64,000 nucleotides of DNA from Aselliscus stoliczkanus (GCA_033961575.1 CM066731.1:63016001-63080000), one strand, 5' to 3'; positions 20,990 through 34,254 are shown, numbered from the stretch's first letter. Notes: generated by a model from the sequence alone, not told the origin. Program-made: numbers and translations.

Positions 20990-21500
20990 TTTTTTTTTTT
21001 TTTTAAGATTTTATTGGAGAATTGGGAGGGGAACAGTGTTGGCAAATTGGGGGAGGGGACCAGCCAAGTTGTTGTTCTTCAATCTTTGTTGTGGAGGGTG
21101 CCAGTCGCCATCTGGCTTCCCGTGGGCAGCTTGTGACCTCTAAGCTCAAGATGCTGTGTTCAATCTTAGTTGTGGGTGGACGTAGCCACCATTCCATGTG
21201 GGAGTCGAACCAGCAGCCTTGTTGTTAAGAGCGCACGCCCTATCCACTTAGCCATCCGGGCAGCAGCTCAGCTCAAGGTGCTGAGTTTAGTCTTAGTTGC
21301 AGGTGGGCATAGCCCACCATCCAACAGGCAATCTTGTTGTTACACCAGTTGAGCCATCCTGCCACCTGTTGGCAGCTCAGCAACAGCTCAGCTAGGACGC
21401 AGCGTTCACTGGCCCATGTGGGAAACAAACTGGCGGACCTGTTGCTCAGAGCACGCTCTCTAAGCCAACACTTAAAAAACTGAGCCACTCAGTCAACCCG
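20990..21500 (-). mobile_element. Long composite tRNA-derived SINE
   Basis: In plus-strand view it begins with a T run and AAGATTTTATTGGAGAATTGG and ends GAGCCACTCAGTCAACCCG, the reverse of a tRNA-type head. Several internal modules recur in degenerate form (TCTTAGTTG..GGTGG; GAGCCATCC.GG; GTGGGA.TCGAACC), so it looks built from more than one tRNA-like unit. This architecture resembles yinpterochiropteran bat SINEs. Confidence 0.8.
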
Positions 21501-22934
21501 TATTTTTTCCTTTTAAAATTGGCTTTCTTTACAGAGTATCCTTTGTCCCTTTATGTTTTTTTGTTTGCTTGTTTGTATGTTTTTTTGAGCCCACCTCTAT
21601 GTGTTGGATCTATATAGGAACATTGAAGGACTAAATTTTTATTTGTAAGCATGGTGGGAACAGTTAATGATTTTTTTGTTTTGTTTTGTTTTTTGTTGTT
21701 GTTGCTTGCTCTCATGCAGATGCTGAATTTTCTGGGATATACAGCAGCACAAAGCAAGTTCCTGGCTTCTGTAAAAGATGTCTAGTCCATCTATAGTGTA
21801 TGGACAGAGGATCATAGCACACACACACATCTCGGTTAGAATATGAAGATTTAGGGAGGATAAAGGATAAAAGATGTGGCCTTTTATCTCTTAATGTTTT
21901 CCTCTTGCTGTCCCTAATAATGTCTTCCTTGGGAGGAGCCTTCATTAAAAGAGAGTACCCAGCAGCTATCTGCTATTAAATTTCAAGTACTCATAATTGT
22001 CACCCAGCTCTGCCACTGACTATTCATAGAAGAAAATTAGTATTGAATATTGGGTACCTCACTGAACGATTTCTGTCAAAATAACAATACAAGCCACGCT
22101 CACATCATAATGAAGTGTCTCCCCAGTCACACTGATGCATTTATTGATGTTAGCATTCAGGTTCAATGGTAATGGCTGGAGAAGACTGGGAAAGAGAACC
22201 AGGAAGAGGAAGAGGTGCCGAGAGTGATGGCATGGCAGGGAGTAGGCAGTAGAATAATGTTACATTTACTAGCCAGGGTTAGTAATGTCCTCATTTTCCC
22301 TCTCACTCTGAACCTTTGCCCTGGATAAGGGGGAGTTGAATTTAGCTTTAAGAAGGGATTAGTAAGAAGAGAATGTTGAATGTTGGTTTGACAGGTGGGG
22401 TGGGGGAGGCCATTAAACCCTGGGGACCAAGAACCACTCTGTTTGTTTCCCTCCATTCAAATTCAGCTATTAGAGACTGCCATTCTAGAAACTTTGTAAC
22501 AACAGGTAAGCCATGTTGAGTGTGAACGGCTAGTAACAACATGTTGGGAAGGATGTTTTACTGAAAATTTAACCTTTTTTTTTCTGAAATGAAGGTGTGT
22601 TTAAAATTTTATTAATAACATTACTTTAGTTACATAGTTATTTAGAATTTTTAATAAAAACTGTGCAAATGACAAAAAGCTAATCTGCAAGTGTTTATTG
22701 CCTAAAGGATGTGAGCCAAGTGTGTAAAAAAAGCTCATAAAATTAAAATTATTTATTGCAAGTCAAAATGAGTATTACTGGCAACTTTGTAATAAAGCAT
22801 TCAAAAAATTTAATAAATATGTCTACAACACATACAGAAATTAAGAAATATGGTCATGAGCTTTGCAGACAACAAGAAGTCGGAAGAGGAAGAAAATGCC
22901 AAGATGAATGGTTTTCAAGACTTTGAAGGCAACC

Positions 22935-23140
22935 TCTGTGTGCCAGATCCTGTGCTAAGTTCTTTATGTGCATTAATCCATTTAAATCTCATAATAAACC
23001 ATGTGTTTAGAGCTGCTATTATAACCATTTTATAGGAGAAGAAAAATAAGGTGTAGCACATTTATGTGACCAAGATCATTCAAGGCAGAAATGGTTGAGC
23101 AGGGATTCTAACTCAGGTTTCTCTGACTCTACAGGTGGCT
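22935..23140 (-). mobile_element. MIR SINE
   Basis: GTGTGCCAGATCCTGTGCTA, ATCCATTTAAATCTCATAAT and AGCAGGGATTCTAACTCAGG follow reversed MIR. Confidence 0.75.
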
Positions 23141-23439
23141 CTCTGTATTACTACCCTATATTGGAGCAGGAGTGAGAGCTTCCAGAAGGGGAAGGAAGCA
23201 GTCTGGATGGAGAGCAAGAGGGGTGGAGGTGAAGATGCCTTTTTACTTCTTATTTTTTAGAATAGATGCCCAGATGAATGGTAATGCTACTGCCTAGAAT
23301 TAAAGAAATGGAGGAAAAAGTAAATAACAGCTCAGGGAGGTAAGTTCATTTAGGAGAAGATGATCCAGAAATACATCCCAGACAAGATGTTCAGTAGGCA
23401 GTTGGGTAATGCAGGTCAAGAACTAAAAAGTGATAAGTA

Positions 23440-23598
23440 CAGGCACACCTCGGCGATATTGTGATTGGGTTCCAGAGCACTGCAATAAAACCAGTATCAC
23501 AGTAAAGCAAGTCGTAATCTTTTTGCTGGTGGAGGGTCTTGCCTTCAGTATGTAAAATATGCAACATCTGTGAAGCGCAATAAAACAAGGTATGCCTG
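23440..23598 (-). mobile_element. Internally deleted Tigger1-like DNA transposon
   Basis: TA-flanked, with inverted ends CAGGCACACCTCGG / CAAGGTATGCCTG and AATAAA..C motifs inside both ends. An internal block, GTAATCTTTTTGCTGGTGG onwards (about 23514-23543), matches, in reverse, the end of the Tigger1 transposase reading frame as I know it. The element therefore keeps both termini and a scrap of coding sequence and lacks everything between. Confidence 0.85.
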
Positions 23599-23689
23599 TA
23601 AATAATTCTCGATTTTCTTTTCTGATTACTGTTGTTCAGTAGCATCTCCTTTTGAGATCTGCACTATTCTCATAAGCCATGGGGGCCAA

Positions 23690-24970
23690 TCTTGTCGCCA
23701 TCTTCTCTAGGTCACTCCCCTGTATTCATCCAGGACCATTGGTTACCTACCCTCCCCCTACATGCTGTCCCCGCCATCATCCCAGGCAGCTTCATCCTGG
23801 CCTCAAAGCCTTTCTCAGCATCCTGACCTTTGTTTTACAGTCCTCAGACATAGCCTGGACCTTACTTTGACCCATATATAAAGCAATTCTGAAAACTAGA
23901 CCTTTACAACCCTACTCTTTGATAACACTCTCATCTTTCCCTCTCACTGAAAAACCGTTGACCTGTATCAAAGTCTCCACTCCTTTGATGGCCTCCCTGT
24001 CCTCCTGGCCCTTCCCTACCCTGCCCAAAGGCCCTACGAGTTGTTCATACTACACTGTCCTTTTCATAGTGACCTCCTGGTGCTTTTGCCCGCCAGTCCC
24101 CAATCCTAAGCCACCATTTCTCATCCTGTGCAACTAGGAAGTGCCATTTACCAGCTGCCATTGTAAATTGTGGTGGCAAACCTCAGGCCCTTCCCACCAC
24201 ACCACACTACATATCTCTTCCCAGGTAACTTCCAGTTGCCTCCAACTGGCCCCAACCTCCTTTCAGCCCCAGTTCTTTCCTACTGAGCGGAGGTCTTGTC
24301 TTCAACACCTGTTCACTCTTTCTTCTCTTCAAACCTTAATATCGCTTCTAGTTTTCTTTCTCTCCCCACATATCCCGGCCCAGCGGAAAAGAGGTTCTTT
24401 TTCCTCGCCAGGTTCTGGGTCAGTTTCTTCTCTCTTCTGAGTATGCTCTTCTTTCTTTTCTTCCATCCATCAAACGTGCTCGTGTGTCCTCAAACCCTGA
24501 TTTGCTGGAGCTGCTCTTACCGCAAGTCTCCTGTGTCTGTTCTCAAAACTGCACAGCCTCCTTGAAAGAATATATTACATTCAAGTCTTTCAAGCCCACC
24601 CCTCATTCTTAGGCCACCCGACTTGGGTTCCATTCAAACCAGTGCAGTGGAGCTTGCCTGGCCATTGAGGACCTCCTACTTGACAGATACAATGGCACTT
24701 CTTCAGTTCTTGTCCTGCTAGTGGCAGCTGTGAACTTGATACTCATGAGCACTTAACACCCTCGGCTTCTGTAAGACCCCTATGTTTCGCCTCTCCTCTC
24801 CCCACTTCCTCACCCACCACCGCTTGCTCATTGGCCGTGCATTTTTCTTCCCCATTTCCAGTCTCCTTGATTTTAGGCTACCTTTTGTATTCTAGACGTT
24901 AGCTTCATGATACCAGAATTTTGCCTAATTGCTGAATGCCTCTCAGCGTATCTTGAACAACTAGGTAATC
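23690..24970 (+). mobile_element. LINE L2-like fragment covering reverse-transcriptase and 3' parts
   Basis: A 1.3-kb pyrimidine-rich block. The part 24630-24830 (CAATGGCACTTCTTCAGTTC, CACCCTCGGCTTCTGTAAGA) follows the L2 RT-coding region. The end at about 24890-24970 resembles the L2 3' terminus. Frames are broken. The left part is assigned by continuity only. Confidence 0.5.
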
Positions 24971-27019
24971 CTGCCCTAGGAACTGAGGATGTAATTTAGA
25001 AATAGTCTAATTCCAGTATAAAAACACCAGCTGGGCCTTCTCTAAGACTCAGGGGCAGTGCTGTGGTTTCCTCCCATGTCTTGTCCCTTGTGGCTCTCTG
25101 CCTGCCCTTCCTCATAGACTCAGGCAGCATGTGTGCCCAATGAGGACACTCCCAGAGGGTTTCAGGAAAGTTCCAACAATGAAAAAGTAACAACAGATTA
25201 AAGGCAGACGAGATGTAGAAAGCTTGATGACAGAGTGGGCTGCAGGTCTGTATGATGACCTAGCACCTGAAGGAAACCATAAAATGGTTTGTATATGTGT
25301 GTGTATGTATATATATATGCACAGGTATGTATGATTATTGTTAGGTTTGGAGACATGGAAGTAAGGCTCAGACCTTGCTCTTATGGGTATCAAACAGCCC
25401 TAAAGAGGCAGGAGATTAAAAAAAAAAAAGACAATAAAAATGAATGGGAGCAAATAAGTGCCAAGAGTCTTCAGAGTTCAGAGGACAGAATAATTTTGTG
25501 GGCTGTTATGGGTGGAATCATAGGCATGTTGCTCAGCTTTGTGGGAAAAGCTGGAGGGACACCCTTCTAGACATCTCTAAAGGGATGATCTTCTTTAATT
25601 AAGAGACACCTATAGAGGGAAGGAATAAGGGGACTCCATGTCTGTGACTGTGAGACAGAAGAGACTTGTGGGAAAATGTGTCCCTGGGACCTGGGGAGAC
25701 GAGATGTGAGCTCATTTCTCTCAGCTACAATTAGAATGCTCTGCTCTGAAGACAGGAAGACACTGAGGGAACTCAGTGTTTGAAACAGCACAACTTGGAG
25801 GTGGTAAAGGAATATAAAAGCATATTTGGGAACACTGGTATTAAGACGTTAAAAGTTGTGAAAATTGGTGAGGTAATCTTTTTCTAAAGAGTTGAATAAA
25901 GAAGGAAGGCGGACAATCTTGCTGAAAGCACCACTAGGGAGTAAACAGCTGCTAAATGATGATAGCTGGAAGAGACAAAGAAAGAAATCAATTAGTAAGC
26001 AGTGAAAGAAATGTAAATTCTAATGTGGAATGGTTCCAAGAGCCCTGGACCAGTATTTGAAACAATAGCCAAGGATAGAAGAGGCTTTCTTCTAACTGAA
26101 TGACACGGGAATGTTTTATCCTTGCCAAGTATTACAGTCCCAGTCTGCAAGTCACCTCAACACGCACACCTCAAAGCCCTTGTTGGGTTCTTCAGCTACT
26201 GACTGCATTCCAGATAAAGCTCAGATTCCTCTTGCTTTCCTTAGACATGCTCAGCGTTTTTGTCATTGCTTGCATTTCACTTATTACTTTCACATGGCAA
26301 GCACTTTCTAAAACTTACTGGGAAGTAGGGACACCCCGTGGGGTGGCCTGCTGGGGGCCGTGAGGAGGTTATTTGGCAGACAGCGTCTAGCTGCTGCAAG
26401 TTCAGCTCAGCTGTGATGTTCACGTCAGGGCCACACTCGCCCAGCATCACCCCAAAGTAAGAGACAAATTGCTGCATCTTGTGGCCTCGAGTCCAAAAAG
26501 GAACCAGACCACCTGGTAGGTCTCTTGGATTCCAGAAGCAACACTTACCATACCTAGAAACTGCTCCAGCCTCTATGCTGAGTGACACAGGAGGAAGGCT
26601 GCCAGCTCTGAGAGGGTTCAGAGCCTGGGGTTTTGCAGGAGGTACAAGCTGTGTGCAAGCAGCCCTGCCACATGGGCCGTATGATCAGGCCAATCCTTTG
26701 GTGTTAATGTTTGGTGTCAGGGGTAAGAAAAGATACAATATGAAAATTACAGCAAGCCCCAGTGAAAAGATTCACAACGCAGAAGAATCACAAAGAATTG
26801 CTATATCAGTGGAGGACTCTCTAGTTTTTGAGAAGCAGTTCCTGGCAAGTTACTTGACCTTGATAGGAAAGAAATCCTTAACCACAGGACACCCAGTGAC
26901 CATTCATCTAGAATTTCCCATTCTGAGCAGTCTCTTGTGAGATGGACATGGTATGTCCAGGGTCAGGCTGAGCAGGGCCAGAGGGCACAGTAAGCTGCAA
27001 GAACAGGCTGTTCAGACCC

Positions 27020-28530
27020 CCCTAACCCCATCCTGTTGCACTAACACCCTTTCCCCAGCTCCCACCCATGGGAAGATTAGGGTTCCACAATCTTCTAGCA
27101 GAATGAGGAAGGAAAGCCAGCTCTAGGTTTAGAGGTGGACAGGCTCGGTATGTGGGTGAAGCTGAAAACAAACGGAGGCTGCATTGCAGCCACCCTCAGG
27201 AGTGGTGTTGAAAGTCTGTAGAGGGAGAAAATCTTTCCAAGGGACAGTGCTGTGACTGGTGAACCTGGTCATTCATTTTGTGTGAAAGGAAGTGGCCTGA
27301 AGTGGGGATATATGTAGATTTTTGGGCAATGTCCAACATCCTGGCTGTCTGGTCAGAGGCCTGGGAGGGAATGGACAAGAAGATTGGAGACATGGACGTC
27401 TAGGATGGAGGCGTGTGGATAAACATATGGGAATGCAGACTACCTGTGAAGGGTTTTGTGCTGCATGTCAATGGCCTCTGTGGAAGATGCACTATAAACC
27501 CAAGTAGACAGCAGGACTCTGCCAGGTGATGTCAGCCATCCTTCCTCATCAGCCATTCCAGACCTGGAATAAGGAGCACAGGATCCTAGTGGCCTGGGCG
27601 GCAGCAATGGAGATTATGCATAGACCCAACAGGAAGGATTCCACCATTAAGGCCAATTTAGCCACTGCTGCCTCTGTCCAAACTGCCAGCCGCAAACTAC
27701 CCTTGAGAACCCAATCACCCACATGGTGGCAAGATGATTATGTTGGGCCCCTTCCAGCCTGGAATGACCGGTGTCCTCTCTAGGAATAGACACCTATTTT
27801 TTGGATGGGTTTGCCTTTTCTGCTCACAGAGCTTCAGCCTGTATCACCACTACCTAGAAACTTATCGAATTACTGACTCACAGGTATAACTTCACATGAC
27901 AAAGCATCCAACCAGGGGACCCACTTCACAGTGAGAAAGGTGCCAAAGTGAGCCCTGACCCTGGAGCCACTGGGCTCATTACCTACTGTGTGACCACATC
28001 CCTCTGGTATCGATGAGCCTATTCCCACAGCTCTGGGCTCTGCAGGGTCCCTAGTGGGCAGTACTCTTGCAAAAGGACAAAGTGAAAATCCTGCTGAGCT
28101 GTAAATTCTGAATGCTGCCTGGCTGTCCCCTGATACCTTGTGCTCAGCGGTCAGCAGATGAGAATAAGAATTGCCATACTGGCAAGGATAATTGACCCCC
28201 GATGAGCAGGAAGAGGCGTTTATACAGCAGGGACAGAAAGGAGGGCCAATTGCCCTGTGGGCACCCCCAGGTTCCACTGTTGCTATGAATACATGCAGGC
28301 AGCAACCCCGCTCTGAGAAGGGCAAGACATACCAAGGACCCAGACCCTCCAGCAGTAAAGGTTTGGGTCACACTACCAGATAAACCACCAGAACCTGCTG
28401 TTATGATAGCTAACGGTGAGGGAATCTTAGCATGGATAGAGGAGGAAGGGGAAGATAAGCATTTACAACCCCAAGGCCAACTGCAGAGATGGGGGCTCCT
28501 ATGTGTCCCATTAACTTTCCTTTTCTAAGA
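27020..28530 (+). mobile_element. ERV-L class endogenous retrovirus relic (pol region)
   Basis: A decayed pol segment. Visible in translation are an integrase-type stretch WQDDYVGPLPAW at 27727, QGTHFT at 27913 (the conserved Asp-containing core region) and, in another frame, KVWVTLPDKPPEP at 28358 near the pol 3' end. The segment about 28180-28330 sits where ERV-L carries a dUTPase domain. Stops and frameshifts interrupt every frame, so no product is expected. Nucleotide order upstream (27170-27480) also follows ERV-L internal sequence. No env was seen, as is typical of ERV-L. Confidence 0.75.
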
Positions 28531-28559
28531 TTTCCCTTAAGAAGCTGCTCCCCATGTAT

Positions 28560-29060
28560 ATATATGTGGAGAAAATGGTATTTGGAATATAAAGGGAGAT
28601 TGTGCCAGCCCTGGCTGTGTACTGCTCAGGTCTTCCTTCAAGAGACAATTGGTGCACCTTTGGGTCCTGGTGGGGTTTGTGCTGCAGCTCTGCCTAGACC
28701 ATCTCCAGCTGATAGCTGAACTCACTGTGGTTGCTAGAGCTGGGCCATTCCTTCTCAACACAGGTCTCCTCCAAGAGGCAGATACATTCTGAGAGGCAGA
28801 TGCATTCTGTGCCCCTCGCTGACCCTGCTGAGACTCTCTCAGGCCTTCACATTGTAGTGTGAGGCTCCTTCAATCAATCCTTCTTCCTTCCCTCCTCTGC
28901 TCACAGCTTTCAAACCTGGTCCATGACCTACAGTCGTTCCCTGCCTACTCCTGTTTCCTCTGGCCTTTCTCCTTCACATGTGTTCCCCCAAGTAACTCCT
29001 TGTATGTCTAATTATGTCCTGGCCTCTGCTTTTTGGATGCACTGAATGGACACACCTAGT
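28560..29060 (+). mobile_element. Possible LTR following the ERV-L pol relic
   Basis: Non-coding block directly 3' of the pol relic. Its end (TCTAATTATGTCCTGGCCTC, TGCTTTTTGGATGCACTGAA) resembles the end of ERV-L or MaLR LTRs. No matching upstream LTR was found, so edges are approximate. Confidence 0.4.
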
Positions 29061-29075
29061 GATCTTTTTAAAACT

Positions 29076-29133
29076 TTCTCTCTCTCTCTGTCTCTCTCTG
29101 TCTCTCTCTCTCTCTTTCTGTCTCTCTCTCTCT

Positions 29134-29176
<43 letters not shown>
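29076..29176. repeat. Compound (TC)n(CA)n microsatellite
   Basis: TC-rich run to about 29134 with TG interruptions, then CA to about 29176. Confidence 0.97.
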
Positions 29177-30137
29177 TTACATTTACAGGTGGGCCTTGGT
29201 CTAAGGGAGATGAAAGTCTCATTGAGATCTTAATAAAACTGAATTGAAATTCAGATTTCATGGTTCCTGAAAAAGAATGAGGAAGCTCTCTATAGACTGA
29301 TATGGAAACATCCTCAAGAGCCAATAGCAGGAAAAAAAAAGCAAGGTACAAAGTAGCATATGTAACGTGCTATAGTTGTACGTATGTAAAAACCTGTAAA
29401 GTTACAAAGAAAAATAAAGGGGCAGGATGGCAATGTTCATGAAAGAGCATTTCAATGTGGTTTTATTTTAAACCTTGAAATTATATACAATACCTATTAA
29501 TTAAATTGAAACGTCAATCTTTAGCATATTAGCATATTATTTTGAAAATCAATACTTTGTATATGATTGAATAGAACTACTAGTTGGCATATGATTCAGT
29601 AACATGGGTACAGCCATGAGTGTACCTAATGTGTTTTAGGACCCTTGAAAACTTCGTGTCGCCAAAGGAAGAGGATTTTCTGGGTAATCCAGATGACAGG
29701 AGTGATTTCTGACTCACCAACTGATTGAATAACTCATCGACTATCTGCCTGACCTGACTGTGACACTGGACATGTAGAAACTGCAGTTGTATACTGGCAT
29801 GTCAGTCCTGCCACGCTTGCTGGTCAGAAAAGTTTTACAACTTCTAGAAAGAAGTGCACACCACCAATGCCTTCTTCAGCGTTACAGTGTAGGCTCCATT
29901 ATGCCTCATTTCCACACCTCAGACCCATAGAGAACATCCTTTAGGACTGATACTTCATCCGAGTGCAGCTAAGAATCCCCTGTACTAAGGATGCGTGTCC
30001 AAGCACCACCCTCCATTAGCAGCATCTCTGAGAGGCCCATCTCTGATGAGTCATGTGCATCCTGGGAGCTTCCCCAGTGATCCTAAGGTATTTCTCTGAT
30101 GAGGAACCATTTCTGTGGGGCAATTTCCAAAGCTTCC

Positions 30138-30300
30138 CTGTTGACAATCACTGGGGCCCTTGTCAAATACACACAAGTCCAGGACACTCCGTTGGTGAAT
30201 TCTGATTCCGTGGGTTTGAGTTGGGGCTCAGGAATCGGAGCGTTCTTCAGGGGAACCATATTGTAGGGTAACCCCCTCATGTGAACTACCTTAGAGCCCA
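30138..30300. mobile_element. Possible MER5-like hAT fragment
   Basis: TTGACAATCACTGGGGCCC, AATTCTGATTCCGTGGGTTT and GGAATCGGAGCGTTCTTCAG resemble a diverged MER5. A similar block may begin at about 29960. Weak evidence. Confidence 0.4.
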
Positions 30301-31469
30301 TACATTGGTGAAATAAATTCAAACTTGCCCTATACTAGTGTTCCTAATATGAGTTCATTTTTCTTGCATGAAATCTCTCTCAAAGTACTTTGATAATGAT
30401 AAATAATATCCTCCTTATCATTTGAAAAGCAAAATTCAAAAGTGCTATGTAAGGGCATGCCTCCTAAGGATGAGTGTACAACAGACAGTGAATACTTAGA
30501 AAATGAAACAAGCCATTCATGCAGTGGCCTTGAAATCTAGACCTTAACAAAAGTCTAATCACTCTGGGCCAGTTGGTTGACATGTATGGTCTCCGTTCCT
30601 TGCCCAGCATCTCTAGAGTGTGGACCGGGGGAGGGGAGCTATCTTTGGGGATCTCTGGCTTTGAAAGGTCTGTCTCCTTTCACCCATCTTGGAGAAGCAG
30701 CAGGCACAGGGCCTGGGCCAAGCCAGGAAGAGCTTAGGGTTACCATACACAAAGCACCCCAGCCCCAGATCCTGGGGTTTCCTGCTAGTTTAGAATTGTG
30801 GTCTGGATCCTGTCGGCAAGTGTCACATGACCCTAGACTAGTTGGGCACTGTGTGGGCACACTGTCCTCCCCTGTTCCTAATTACTGCTCCTGGATTGGC
30901 TGGTTTTTCTGTCTGTTACTCCTGGGGGTTTAGGGCAGTGTTGAGATAGGAGGGGTTTAGGGTTGAACACACAGGAAGAGAATGTGTCCAAATGATCCTG
31001 GGACCACCTCATCCAGATGTAAAAAAAAAAAAAAATGTCAGATAGATGAAAAACATATTTCTTTTCTATTATTTTGAGAAAATGGTTTGTTTACCGTATA
31101 TTTATGGTTATATCATATGTATCTTAAAAGCTATCCTGTCCAAGCAGTAACTGAATTTTGCTAAAAAAAAAAAATCTGTAGCCTTTGTAGGCACTTTCAT
31201 ACTTATTATAGTGTATAGTTTGTCTCCAATGAGTGTCTCTACAGGCTGTATACAAGGACTGTTTTCGTTTGTGATTCTCCATCATCTCAAAGGCCACATG
31301 TTACTTTTCCTTAAAATTTATCATCCTTTTGGATTGTTCATGTTAATGTAATCTATTAATTAAAAGACTTTAAAATGTTATACAAAGACTCCCTTTAAAG
31401 CTATTTTAGTTATGTGAGTGTAATCTTCAGGTTTTCCTTTTGTTCCTTTACTCAATGTAGACATAGTGA

Positions 31470-32060
31470 ATGCCTTCTAAAGGGATGCCCTCTAATAGGT
31501 ATGAAGTCATTAATGACCTACCCTCATGGAATGTACAGTCCACTGGGTTGGTGGTGACAGATAATCAATATGTCACTGAAAAATTGCTGTGCTATAGAAT
31601 CTATAAAAATAATATCAAGGGATACTTTCATTTAGATTGCAAGGTCAGAAAGGCCTCTCTGTCCATCAGTCCATCCATCCATCCATCCATCCATCCATCC
31701 ACCCACCCATCCATGTATCTGTCCATCCATAATCCATCCAACAGATAGTTCTCAGATGCATCTCTAACAAAGTGACATTTAAGCTAATCTCTGAAGGATG
31801 AGTAGGAGAGAGCCTGGAAGAATAAATAGGAGATCAGCTGCAGAAGAGGAAACAATCTGAGGTAGAAAAGAGCTTTGCATACAGAAGAATGAAAACAGGC
31901 TGGTGTGCAGGTTCACTGAGCAAGGGAGAGGACTGATGAGAGATGATGGTGTGGAAGGAGGCAGGGTCCAGGGCCTATTTGTGGTCTTAGATTCTAAGAG
32001 CTCAGTAAGGCATGGTGACTGTTTAGTCACTTCCCCTGTAGAAGGGCAATTTGGGAAAGA
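31470..32060 (-). mobile_element. LINE L2 fragment, reverse orientation
   Basis: TACCCTCATGGAATGTACAG, AAGGCCTCTCTG, then AGTGACATTTAAGCTAATCT and CTGAAGGATGAGTAGGAGAG follow reversed L2. A (CCAT)n microsatellite has expanded inside it at 31661-31740. Confidence 0.7.
31661..31740. repeat. (CCAT)n microsatellite
   Basis: Tetranucleotide CCAT/ATCC repeated, with a few variants (ACCC, TGTA), inside an L2 fragment. Confidence 0.95.
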
Positions 32061-34254
32061 AAATATGAAAAGTGTGCTAAATGCCAGCCTCTCCCTGCTG
32101 ATTCTGATATACAACCTGAAGCAAGATGTGACCCCTGTCCTTGCTACAGAAGAGAATTTTTCAAACTGGAGAAATGCACCAATAGCTTTGGAAGCAAAAA
32201 ACAAATTTATCCAGACCTGTCTCCCATGGTGGTTTAAACAATTTTGATTTAATTTGAGTATACAATCGTTGTATATACATAGTTAAATATGTAAACTATA
32301 AAATAAGGTATGCCTCTCTATGCTTATAGTTTATTTACACATAAAATCAACATAGATTAAAAACAAGTAATATTGAAATGAACCTGAATTTAATGTGACA
32401 GATGATGTTTTGATGAAATGGAGTTGCTGCTTGCATTTTAAGAAGTTAAGGCCTGCCCATGGAGGCACAGCCTCGCGTATTCAGTGTGTACTAATGCCTT
32501 GATGACTCCTTTCTGTGTACCTTGAGCTGACACCACTTGGGTGTTGCCTGGTGGAGATACAGTGTCTAAATATTAGGTCTGCCTCTCATTAGTCAGAAAA
32601 AAATTAAAGTAGAAAAACTCGGTGCCAAAGTCAGGCTGAAACCAAATCACAGTCCATGAAGGTGGAAAATCTAGAGAGAATCACCAGACCCCTTATGATA
32701 CATGGGTGAACCCCTAGGGGCGCAGAAATTTCTGTTTGGAAAACAATCCTAAATATGACAGTGAATTATTCCCAGGGACTTCGTAGAGGAAAAAAGGGAA
32801 ACTATGTCTTCTTACATAGAGCTATGGGGACAGGATAAATTGTTTCTTCTAACATTCTAGAAGGGGATTCTTGGAATCGAAGTGTCAAGAGGGATCATTA
32901 AGATTTGAGTGTAAGGAGAGACCAACTTGGGCGTGGTCACAAGTCCCTGTGGGTCCTGTTTATGGTACTTAAGACAGACAAGATTAGAAAGAGGCCACGT
33001 AGAGGCCCAATGACTGGTGCATTATGGGGGATTTAAAGGTCTAGCTCCTTTCCTCAATTGAACAACTCTGAAAGGTCTTTCAGCTCCAGAGCAAGCTGTA
33101 CAATCACTTCTTGGCAACTGCACTGCAGTTCTGACTTCTGCTTAACCCAGCTCTTCTCTCTTCCCTATAGGTGTTGTTCTGGAGAACATTTGCCAGTAAA
33201 TTTTTCATAGGCAAATCTCAAAGTCTGTTTCCTGGGGGAACATTGGCTACAACAGGCCTCCTAGATCTCTCTAGCTCTGGGGTTGAGGTTGAAGTATGGA
33301 GGAAACCAGAGATGAGTTCTTCTGACCTGATAGAGATTAAAATTACGAGCTGGCAGGCTGCCTGTGGGTCGCTGTGGTGTGGTGAGAGGTAAGGCTTTGG
33401 GTGGATGTCACAAAGCGAGGATAGAAGATGTGGCCGAATTTCAGAGGATCAGTTTGAGCCACGATTGAGTCAACATTGGTGGGGAGGGGCAGGTGGCCAC
33501 ACGCCTGACCATGCGAAGGACCGGCTACAAGTGACCTCAGATATGAGCCCTTCAGCATACGCAGAAGGGCCAGAGGTCAAGTCCCAAAGATCCAGCTGGA
33601 CAAGACCCTGGGGGAGGCCAGAGAGGACCAGAAGCTGATTTCAAACCAGATTGCCCTCTCTTGAGGTCAGGTGAATATTAAGCCCACCTGCAAATTTGAT
33701 CCATTCCCTGCCCTTCCTCCCACCACCAGAGGGAGACCGAAGGGAGACTCAATATGTATTTACCCCAAAGCTCTCTGTATTATACCAGAGGTGGTTGAGT
33801 TATCATGAAAGGAACAAAATTAAGAGTTTCCGCACCATCAGTGGAAAGGGGTACAGAAATATGCAACTGAAACGAGGGAGGAAGGACAAACACAACCAGT
33901 TAGGGCAAAAAAAGCCATGTATGTGATATGTGTTTATCACTTTCTTAACAGCAAGAGCCAGGCCTTGCTCTAAGTGCTGTGATTGAAGTAGCTTTGTAGC
34001 TGACGGACTTTTCTGGTGAAAACGAGCCAAGCTGCCAATTGATAGTGCATATTAAATATGACCTTGTATGCTGCAAAGGTGATCCCCCAGCAGGCAGTCA
34101 GGGACACCTGAACCTGGAACACAGCCTTGTCTTTTTAAGCGTGGCCAGGCAGGCTGGAGAAGAACCACAATGGGTCCAAAGGAAACATGCGATTTACTCT
34201 GTGTCCTGACATGGAAACAAGGCTCCTGTTCTCAGCCTGTTTACTTTTCTGTGT

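Noticed and set aside
26479..26940. 153-codon plus-strand ORF
   Set aside because: No recognisable domain. It lies next to the ERV-L relic and looks like chance or decayed repeat sequence.
31661..31740. Regular CCAT units as a possible CRISPR-like array
   Set aside because: A plain tetranucleotide microsatellite with no spacers, in a vertebrate genome.
33171..33638. Overlapping ORFs of 73-77 codons
   Set aside because: No domain, no splice context and no similarity that I recognise.
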